This document shows, in pieces, positions 32,931 through 38,625 of a DNA stretch of 38,625 nucleotides; position 1 is the stretch's first letter; the number at the start of each line of letters is the position of its first letter. The DNA lies in assembly GCA_910585505.1 (NCBI GenBank), contig CAJUFF010000006.1:1-38625 (forward strand), given 5' to 3'. Both the position numbers and the translations under genes were made by a program. Source of the stretch: an uncultured Ruminiclostridium sp. Its GTDB lineage: Bacteria > Bacillota > Clostridia > Oscillospirales > Ruminococcaceae. The notes below the pieces were generated by a model that was given only the letters and a program-made list of their open reading frames with translations, was not told the DNA's origin and searched no databases.

Positions 32931-34613
32931 TCAGAAGGGTTTAGAATCCTTTAATTCAACAATTCGGTTAAATACGTTCTCATGCTTCGAGTCCTTGCAG
33001 AAATAGCCTATGCGCACAAACTGGAATTTATCTCCCGATTTTGCTTCCTCAAGGCACTTTTCAAGTTTGCAGTTATTCTTCTTTTCCACCGATTTGGGAT
33101 TGAGATAATCGTCAAAGGTTTTGTCTTCTGGGATTGCGTTGGTGTTTTCTATGGTGAAAAGGCTGTTGTAGATATAAACGTCTCTGTCGATACAATTTTT
33201 ATCGCTGAGCCAGTGGATTGTCCCCTTGACCTTTCTGCCGTCGGAGGGATTGCCGTTTCCGCTTTCAATATCTGCGGTACAGACGATCTTGTTTATGCTT
33301 CCGTCCTCGTTGTAAACAACATCCTTATACTTTATAATGTATGCGCCCATAAGCCTTACTTCTCCGTCGGGCTTCAGGCGGAAATATTTCGGAGGGGGAC
33401 AGGCGGAAAAATCGTCCCTGTCAATATAAATGTTTTTGCTGAATAAAACCTTGCGTTTTCCCGTTGATTCGTCATTGGGGTTATTGGATATCTCAAAGTA
33501 TTCTTCTTTATCATCGGGATAATTTTCGATTTCCACCTTTATGGGGTCAAGTATTGCTATTCTCCTTAAAGCGGTTCTGTTCAGCTCGTCCCTTATGCAG
33601 TGCTCCAAAAGGGCGATATCAACCACGGAAAGGCTTTTGCAGATTCCCGCCATTTCAACGAAGCGGAAGATAGATTCGGGTGTGTAGCCGCGCCTTCTTA
33701 AAGCGCAGAGAGTAGGGAGTCTCGGATCGTCCCAACCGTCTACAACGCCCGTTTCGACAAGCTGCCTTAAATACCGTTTGCTCATTACCGTGTTGGTGAC
33801 GTTGAGCCTTGCGAACTCATACTGATGAGGCGGCTGTTCAAAGCCTATATTTTCCACAACCCAGTCGTAAAGAGGACGGTGGTTTTCAAACTCGATGGAG
33901 CACATGGAGTGAGTTATACCCTCCAATGCGTCCTGAATCGGGTGTGCAAAGTCGTAAAGGGGATAAATGCACCACTTGTCGCCCTGACGGTGGTGTGACA
34001 TGTGAAGGATACGGTAAATGGCTGGGTCGCGCATATTCATATTGGGGCTGGCCATATCTATTTTGGCTCTGAGAGTGCAGCAGCCGTCGGGAAAGTCGCC
34101 GTTTTTCATTTTTTCAAACAGCTCTAAGTTTTCCTCCACGCTTCTGTCGCGGTAGGGGCTGTTTTTGCCGGGCTCGGTAAGAGTACCCCTGTACTGCCTC
34201 ATTTCCTCGTTGCTTAAGTCGCAAACGTAGGCTTTTCCTTTTTTTATAAGCTCTACGGCAAATTCATATGTTTTTTGGAAATAGTCGCTTCCGTAAAATA
34301 CTTCGTCGGGATTTGCCCCCAGCCATTTTAAATCCTCCATTATGGACTCTACGTACTCATTGTCCTCTTTGGTGGGATTTGTGTCGTCGAAGCGGAGATT
34401 GAATAGGCCGCCGTATTTTTTTGCTGAGGTGTAGTTGATATAGATTGCCTTTGCGCTTCCTATATGAAGGTATCCGTTGGGTTCGGGGGGGAAGCGGGTG
34501 TGAATTTTATTTACCCGTCCCGCGTTAAGGTCGCTTTCGATAATATCGGTCAGAAAATTGGAGCCGCACCCGTTTTCCGCCGCGCCGGCAACATTTTTTA
34601 TTTCATCTGTCAT
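32931..34613 (-). CDS. glnS: Glutaminyl-tRNA synthetase
   Basis: 560 residues, class I synthetase charging tRNA-Gln directly. The HIGH motif is LHIGSAKA near residue 50 and the KMSKS counterpart is VMSKR near 270. The N-terminal GSNFLTDIIESDL and the C-terminal anticodon-binding beta barrels fit bacterial GlnRS. Many Firmicutes lack glnS and use Glu-tRNA-Gln amidation, so its presence suggests acquisition by this lineage. It starts just after gltX (one base between), so the two are cotranscribed. Confidence 0.96.
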   Translation of the reverse strand: MTDEIKNVAGAAENGCGSNFLTDIIESDLNAGRVNKIHTRFPPEPNGYLHIGSAKAIYINYTSAKKYGGLFNLRFDDTNPTKEDNEYVESIMEDLKWLGANPDEVFYGSDYFQKTYEFAVELIKKGKAYVCDLSNEEMRQYRGTLTEPGKNSPYRDRSVEENLELFEKMKNGDFPDGCCTLRAKIDMASPNMNMRDPAIYRILHMSHHRQGDKWCIYPLYDFAHPIQDALEGITHSMCSIEFENHRPLYDWVVENIGFEQPPHQYEFARLNVTNTVMSKRYLRQLVETGVVDGWDDPRLPTLCALRRRGYTPESIFRFVEMAGICKSLSVVDIALLEHCIRDELNRTALRRIAILDPIKVEIENYPDDKEEYFEISNNPNDESTGKRKVLFSKNIYIDRDDFSACPPPKYFRLKPDGEVRLMGAYIIKYKDVVYNEDGSINKIVCTADIESGNGNPSDGRKVKGTIHWLSDKNCIDRDVYIYNSLFTIENTNAIPEDKTFDDYLNPKSVEKKNNCKLEKCLEEAKSGDKFQFVRIGYFCKDSKHENVFNRIVELKDSKPF

Positions 34614-34614
34614 T

Positions 34615-36246
34615 TTATAATTTCTCCTTGAAATTCTTTATTCTGTTTAAGCTTTCGTCTCTGCCCAATATCTTCATTACAAGACAAAGATCGGGGCTGT
34701 TTAATTTTCCCGTTACCGCCGCTCTTATAAAGGCGCTGACGTCCGCTACGCTTCCCTTATATGCGTCGGGATTCGCTTTATATTCTTTTATGTTGGGGCA
34801 AAAACCGTGTTTTTCGCCGATGGCCTTTACCTTGTCGAACCAGACGTTTTGTTCGTCGTCAGTATCGTATTGCTCCGAAAATTCCTCCAAAATGGGAACG
34901 ATGTCCTCCTTGGCAAAGCCTTCCGGCTTTTCGTCAAATCTGAAGTATTCGGGGAAGAAAAATCCCATATAGCCCTTTGCGTCTTTCCATGTTTCCAGAT
35001 CCTTTCGGGGCTTGTTACCGCCTCTGCCAATCTGCAATATTTGCTTCGTATAATCCGGATCTTTTGAAATAATGCCGTAAAACTCCACGTCAAATTCCTT
35101 CGCCCATGCCGCAAGCTTTTCATAGACCTTATCTGCGCTCATTCTCGAAATAACGTTTTTGCTTACGTCGCCTAACTTAATCAAGTCGAACAGAGAGCCG
35201 CTTGCGCTCATTTTCTTTATTGAAAAAGGAAAATCGTTCAGCTCCCCGTTGGGATTCGCCCTTCGCCAATCCTCAAAGTTGCTGTTAAGCAAAGTCATGA
35301 CATATTCAAGGACGCTTTCGGCGGGATAGCCCTCGCTTATATAATAGCTCATACCCGCGCCCTTGTCGCGTTTTGAAAGCTTTTTCTTTGCCTCGCCCTC
35401 TTTTCTCATTAGCTGGGAAATGTGGAGGTATTTGGGCAGCTTAAAGCCCAGCGCGGCAAAAAGCTGAATGTGGTAGGGAAGGCTTGAAAGCCATTCCTCG
35501 CCCCTTACGACATGAGTTGTTCTCATAAGATGGTCGTCCACCGCGTGAGCCATATGGTAAGTGGGCATACCGTCGCTTTTCAACAGTACGTGGTCTATAT
35601 GATTTTCCGTTACCTCTATCGCGCCTTTTACAAGGTCGGTGAATTTTATTTTATTGTCGGGGCTTCCCTCGGAGAGGAAGCGCAGTACATAAGGCATACC
35701 CGAGTTTATTTTTTCTTTTATTTGTTCAAGGGTAAGATTGCGGCACCGGACATACTCGCCGTAATAGCCGGGAGTGACCTTTTCCGACTCCTGACGTTCC
35801 CTTAAGGCCTGCATATCCTCTTCCGTGCAAAAGCAGGGATAGGCTTTTCCTTTTTTTACCAGCTCCTTGGCGTAGGTTCGGTAAATTTCTCTTCTTTCGC
35901 TTTGTCGGTAGGGGCCGTATTTTCCCTCTTTTACAATGCTTTCGTCAAAGTTTATGCCGAAATTTTCAAAAACCTTGATAAGGTCGTATTCGGCTCCCTC
36001 AACCTCGCGTTTGGAGTCGGTATCCTCAATCCTCAGGTAGAACACTCCGCCGCTTTGGTGAGCCAATCTTTCGCCTACCAGCACGGGGAAAAGTCCGCCG
36101 AAATGTACGAATCCGGTAGGACTCGGCGCAAAGCGTGTGACTTTCGCCCCTTCGGGAAGCTCCCTTTGAGGATAAAGGCTTTCGTAATAATCGGGAGAAT
36201 TTGTCACATCGGGAAAAAGCAGTTCTGCCAGTGCGTTGTAATCCAT
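34615..36246 (-). CDS. gltX: Glutamyl-tRNA synthetase
   Basis: 543 residues, class I synthetase for tRNA-Glu. The HIGH motif is HFGG (residues 48-51 in PSPTGFVHFGG) and the second signature is KLSKRDKG near 290. It is longer than the usual 470-490, with an N-terminal extension of about 35 residues before VTRFAPSPTG. The frame is open to an ATG at 36327, but that lies within the -35 box of the promoter. ATG 36246 has AAAAGGAAA eight bases upstream and is preferred. First gene of the gltX-glnS-sirtuin-DUF1848 run. Confidence 0.95.
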   Translation of the reverse strand: MDYNALAELLFPDVTNSPDYYESLYPQRELPEGAKVTRFAPSPTGFVHFGGLFPVLVGERLAHQSGGVFYLRIEDTDSKREVEGAEYDLIKVFENFGINFDESIVKEGKYGPYRQSERREIYRTYAKELVKKGKAYPCFCTEEDMQALRERQESEKVTPGYYGEYVRCRNLTLEQIKEKINSGMPYVLRFLSEGSPDNKIKFTDLVKGAIEVTENHIDHVLLKSDGMPTYHMAHAVDDHLMRTTHVVRGEEWLSSLPYHIQLFAALGFKLPKYLHISQLMRKEGEAKKKLSKRDKGAGMSYYISEGYPAESVLEYVMTLLNSNFEDWRRANPNGELNDFPFSIKKMSASGSLFDLIKLGDVSKNVISRMSADKVYEKLAAWAKEFDVEFYGIISKDPDYTKQILQIGRGGNKPRKDLETWKDAKGYMGFFFPEYFRFDEKPEGFAKEDIVPILEEFSEQYDTDDEQNVWFDKVKAIGEKHGFCPNIKEYKANPDAYKGSVADVSAFIRAAVTGKLNSPDLCLVMKILGRDESLNRIKNFKEKL

Positions 36247-36298
36247 ATTTGTTGTTTCCTTTTTTGTCTTTGTTATTGAATTTCTTCCTATGTATAAT

Positions 36299-36327
36299 AT
36301 AATACCATAAATTGAGCTGTATTTCAA
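36299..36327 (-). promoter_or_regulatory. Sigma-A promoter of the gltX operon
   Basis: On the minus strand TTGAAA (36327-36322), 17-bp spacer, TATTAT (36304-36299), extended -10 TGG. It fixes the gltX start downstream of it. Confidence 0.78.
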
Positions 36328-36348
36328 TAGTTTAGGATATTTTTGATT

Positions 36349-36511
36349 TAGAAACTATTCCAACAGAAATTGCCGCACGTCTTTTCGGCATATTTTGCCG
36401 CCTACTGCGTTAAAAATCCTTGACTGGAGACAGCCCGCCCGCGGATTTTTGCCTTGTCATCAACAAAATATGCTCGAAAACCCGCCACCATTTCTATTGG
36501 AACAGTTTCTT
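36349..36511. repeat. ~165-bp imperfect-palindrome element, copy 3
   Basis: Inverted ends AGAAACTATTCCAACAGAAA and complement of AAGAAACTGTTCCAATAGAA. The interior (CTGCGTTAAAAATCCTTGAC, GCCTTGTCATCAACAAAAT) matches the copy at 14085-14248 in the same orientation. A type B palindrome begins three bases after it. Confidence 0.85.
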
Positions 36512-36513
36512 AT

Positions 36514-36621
36514 ACTGTTAACCAATTAAAAATTGGAAAAATGGTTTTTAATTGGTTAACAGTGTTTTGGGTGTAATAACCATTTTGACTATGATTTTAT
36601 CCTGTGTCAAAATGGTTATTA
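36514..36621. repeat. Compound B-A palindrome, copy 2
   Basis: Type B at 36514-36563 and type A at 36574-36621, near-identical to 24727-24834. TTAGTATTAG follows. The pair abuts the ~165-bp element on the left. Confidence 0.9.
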
Positions 36622-36658
36622 GTATTAGTTTTGAATATTTAGCGTTTGAACTCGGAAA

Positions 36659-36687
36659 TTGACATTTGTTTTACGGTGTGCTATAAT
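36659..36687 (+). promoter_or_regulatory. Consensus sigma-A promoter now driving a gene fragment
   Basis: TTGACA (36659-36664), 17-bp spacer, TATAAT (36682-36687), with a TGC extended -10: a full consensus match. It precedes the truncated acetyltransferase start at 36717 and might read on towards the ECF sigma gene. Confidence 0.88.
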
Positions 36688-36716
36688 TTTCCTATTTGGA
36701 CAAAAGGAGAAAAGCC

Positions 36717-36920
36717 ATGCTTCATAGAATATCAAATGAAGAGTACGAATTATACAAAAAACATATTTACAGCCTTTCCGCCGACCTCTCTCGCTGTACC
36801 TTTCCGATATATTCGGACGGCGTAAAGACCGCGCTGCGCATACGCTTGCATCTTTTCCGTCATTTTACCCAAAACTCCTTGAAATACACCGGCATTCCTG
36901 CATCGTTTTGGGCAATCTGA
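36717..36920 (+). pseudogene. N-terminal fragment of a probable GNAT acetyltransferase, cut by a repeat
   Basis: ATG 36717 has AAAGGAG (36703-36709) upstream. The first ~36 residues (MLHRISNEEYELYKKHIYSL ... YSDGVKT) look like the start of a clostridial GNAT-type acetyltransferase. From about 36825 the sequence is repeat element, which adds a meaningless tail and a stop at 36920. The acetyl-CoA-binding core is missing, so the product cannot be active. The GNAT link is by recollection of similar N-termini and is moderate at best. Confidence 0.5.
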
Positions 36921-36973
36921 CGAAAAAGCTGACTGTGCGTCTGCACGACAATCTTTGTGCGGTGTTGCCTTAA
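36825..36973. repeat. ~150-bp element with 'taaggcaacaccgcac' end (long form)
   Basis: The right end (36933-36973, 41 bp) is the inverted match of 54-92 at the window start. The left end AAAGACCGCGCTGCGC resembles the other arm of that short copy (complement of 88-102) but its outermost bases are missing or replaced. The interior has AACTCCTTGAAATACACCGG, shared with 14353-14373. Confidence 0.65.
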
Positions 36974-36989
36974 ATTGTTTTGGTTTTTT

Positions 36990-37015
36990 TGTAACAAAAC
37001 GCCTTTTCGCGCGTC
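36990..37015 (+). promoter_or_regulatory. ECF-type promoter before the sigma factor gene
   Basis: TGTAAC (36990-36995), 16-bp spacer and CGTC (37012-37015), the pattern used by Bacillus sigma-W/X/M-type factors. It is 37 bp upstream of the sigma gene, so self-activation is likely. It starts 17 bp past the repeat end. Confidence 0.65.
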
Positions 37016-37052
37016 TAATCTATGGAGAACAGATCGTGAGAGGAGCAAAAGC

Positions 37053-37535
37053 ATGGATTTTGAACAACTTTACAGCACGTATTTCATGCAGGTTTACTCA
37101 TATGTTATGACCCTTACGGGAAACAGCGGGGAAGCGGAGGAGATTACTCAGAAAACCTTTTTTAAAGCCTTTACCGCAAAAAAGGGTTATAGAGGAGAAT
37201 CGTCGCATCTCACCTACCTGTGCTCCATTGCCAAAAATCTGTTTTATGACAGACAAAGGGCAGCAAAAAAGCTTGGACCGCTTGAAGAGGCCGAGGATTT
37301 AAGTCCGGAGGGAAGAACCGTTGAAGAAAAGGTCGCCGACGCCTTTGATACATTTCGTATACATAAGCTTCTCCATGAAATGGAGGAACCGTACAAGGAG
37401 GTATTTCAGCTAAGGGTGTTCGGTGAGCTTAGCTTTGCCGATATAGGTCGGCTGTTCGGGAAAAGCGAGAACTGGGCAAGAGTCACCTTTCATAGGGCGA
37501 AAAACAAGATCAAGGAGGGAATGGAGTTACAATGA
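37053..37535 (+). CDS. ECF-family RNA polymerase sigma factor
   Basis: 160 residues. Region 2 is at the N-terminus (FEQLYSTYFMQVYSYVMTLT ... AEEITQKTFFKAF) and region 4 at the C-terminus (EPYKEVFQLRVFGELSFADIG then GKSENWARVTFHRAKNKIKE). The frame is open to 36957, but ATG 37053 with GAGAGGAG seven bases upstream gives the normal ECF start, and the ECF promoter lies between. The stop overlaps the anti-sigma start (ATGA). Probably held inactive by that membrane protein until an envelope signal. The regulon is unknown, apart from its own promoter by prediction. Confidence 0.92.
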   Translation: MDFEQLYSTYFMQVYSYVMTLTGNSGEAEEITQKTFFKAFTAKKGYRGESSHLTYLCSIAKNLFYDRQRAAKKLGPLEEAEDLSPEGRTVEEKVADAFDTFRIHKLLHEMEEPYKEVFQLRVFGELSFADIGRLFGKSENWARVTFHRAKNKIKEGMELQ

Positions 37536-38506
37536 AATATTCGTGCGATATGATAAAGGATATTTTATCCTTATATTGCGACAACGTGTGCAGCGAGGAC
37601 AGCCGTGCGGCGGTAGAGGAACATATCAAGGAGTGCGAAGCCTGCCGCGGCGAATTGAACACGCTCAGGGACACGAAATACACCGACAGTCTGGAGCAGG
37701 AAAAGAAGAATGTTATTAATACCTACAAAAGAAATGTGAAAAAAAAGTTTTTGCTCGTGCTTTCGGTGATTTTTATGATACCCGTTATTACCTGCTTTAT
37801 TGTAAATATTGCGGTTGGGCATCGTCTGGACTGGTTTTTTATCGTTCTGACTTCTCTGGCGGTGTTGGGTTCGATGGTGCTGGTTCCGCTTGCGGTGGAA
37901 AAAAAGCGGTTTTTGTGTATTTTAACGTCATTTACCGCAAGTCTGCTTTTGCTTCTGCTTACCTGTTGTGTTTACAGCGGGGGGACATGGTTCCCTGTGG
38001 CGGCGGTATCGGTGTTGTTCGGACTTTCGGTGGTATTCCTGCCCTTTGCCGTAAGACAGATACCTATAAAAGGCAGGCTCGCAGATCATAAAGTAGTATT
38101 GGTAATGCTGATAGATACCGCTTTGCTGGCGCTGCTGATTCTGCTATGCGTGGTGGGGGATTACCGAGGGGCGTTTTCGATAATGGGCTACTGTATGATA
38201 TTGCCTTGGGGATTGCTGCTTGTTATACGTTATTTTAAGATAAATGCTTTTTTTAAGGCGGGTATTTGTTCCGTACTCACGGGATTGTTTTTATCGATGG
38301 CGGACGTAGTCACAGATATAATAATAAACGGCAGACTTGTTAACACCGCGGGCTTTTGGAATGCCGATCTTTACGTCTGGGAGGGAGATCTCAACAGCAA
38401 TATAATGTTAATAATACTGCTGACAGGAATTGTGCTGGGGGCGGTTTTTATCGGATGCGGTATTGCTTTGGAGAATAGAAACAAAGAAAAGGGAAGGAAA
38501 TTATAA
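37532..38506 (+). CDS. Membrane anti-sigma factor with zinc-finger N-terminus
   Basis: 324 residues. The cytosolic N-terminus has a ZAS-type zinc finger: His31-x3-Cys35-x2-Cys38 (HIKECEAC), with earlier Cys at 16 and 20. A charged stretch to about 70 follows, then about eight hydrophobic segments (from 73 to 312), more than the single helix of classical anti-sigmas. The last residues are basic (RNKEKGRK). It overlaps the sigma gene by four bases. It should bind and silence that sigma factor and release it on a membrane signal. A strong terminator follows. Confidence 0.88.
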   Translation: MKYSCDMIKDILSLYCDNVCSEDSRAAVEEHIKECEACRGELNTLRDTKYTDSLEQEKKNVINTYKRNVKKKFLLVLSVIFMIPVITCFIVNIAVGHRLDWFFIVLTSLAVLGSMVLVPLAVEKKRFLCILTSFTASLLLLLLTCCVYSGGTWFPVAAVSVLFGLSVVFLPFAVRQIPIKGRLADHKVVLVMLIDTALLALLILLCVVGDYRGAFSIMGYCMILPWGLLLVIRYFKINAFFKAGICSVLTGLFLSMADVVTDIIINGRLVNTAGFWNADLYVWEGDLNSNIMLIILLTGIVLGAVFIGCGIALENRNKEKGRKL

Positions 38507-38514
38507 AAAATAAC

Positions 38515-38562
38515 GTGTCCTGATATCGGCGCTGCACTCCGGTATCAGGACACAAGTTTTTT
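38515..38562 (+). terminator. Rho-independent terminator after the ECF/anti-sigma operon
   Basis: GTGTCCTGATA (38515-38525) with its perfect complement (38543-38553), 17-nt loop, followed by six T (38557-38562). Confidence 0.9.
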
Positions 38563-38571
38563 GATACTAAC

Positions 38572-38621
38572 ACTGTTAACCAATTAAAAATTGGAAAAAT
38601 GGTTTTTAATTGGTTAACAGT
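38572..38621. repeat. Short palindromic repeat, type B, copy 3
   Basis: Identical in its 50 bp to the type B unit at 36514-36563, preceded by GATACTAAC. The window stops four bases later, so the expected type A partner would lie just outside (inference). Confidence 0.9.
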
Positions 38622-38625
38622 GTTT

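Noticed and set aside
1..38625. CRISPR array
   Set aside because: The repeats are isolated palindromes at scattered sites with no regular spacing or spacers, and no cas genes are seen.
1..38625. tRNA or rRNA genes
   Set aside because: No cloverleaf with a TTCGA-type arm or rRNA segment was recognised by eye; a tRNA scan was not possible.

Overview
This window looks like chromosome of a low-GC, endospore-lineage Firmicute, most likely an Oscillospiraceae/Ruminococcus-type Clostridium. The reasons are a spoVS gene, Gram-positive style lgt, M16 peptidase and ymdB genes, strong AGGAGG ribosome sites, and consensus sigma-A promoters, many with an extended -10. Both ends of the window lie in dispersed palindromic repeats, which is what a contig broken at repeats would look like (inference).

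Layout. 1-2810: repeats, then purA, ymdB and spoVS. 3138-5304: an AT-rich type II restriction-modification pair with codon use unlike its neighbours. 5758-8925: a three-gene set of two Tim44-like membrane zinc-ribbon proteins and an SPFH protein with four zinc ribbons, resembling a membrane-stress module. 9174-10239 (minus): ysxC and an HExxH protein. 10433-14435: repeats, gene fragments, a metallo-beta-lactamase-fold protein and a GGDEF-EAL protein. 14701-19784: paired M16 peptidases, lgt, folD and a small membrane protein. 20008-24644: a GT4 glycosyltransferase, a Na+/Ca2+ exchanger-type antiporter, a Mef-like MFS exporter behind a possible leader peptide, and a zinc-ribbon membrane protein. 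24843-30108 (minus): a small type IV pilus-like cluster (PilC/GspF, prepilin-like proteins, DUF4860, PilT) next to a transglutaminase-fold lipoprotein. 30271-36246 (minus): a monooxygenase-fold protein, an unknown protein, and a gltX-glnS-sirtuin-DUF1848 run. 36717-38506: a truncated acetyltransferase start, then an ECF sigma/anti-sigma pair with a matching ECF promoter.

The most unusual feature is the density of mobile-looking non-coding repeats. At least three families recur. (1) Short palindromes with different interiors but related flanks (TAATACTAA / TTAGTATTA). (2) A ~165 bp imperfect palindrome, three copies, each beside a short palindrome. (3) Related ~160 bp and ~67 bp elements with 'agggcttgtttgaaaa' or 'taaggcaacaccgcac' ends. 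Some have apparently cut genes off after about 20-40 codons while leaving promoters or ribosome sites intact.

Other points worth attention are an 11-codon reading frame with overlapping alternative hairpins before the MFS exporter, a three-way-junction-like leader before the glycosyltransferase, and the pilus-like cluster whose only motor gene here is PilT-type. All functions are read from motifs and recalled family knowledge; no database search was run.
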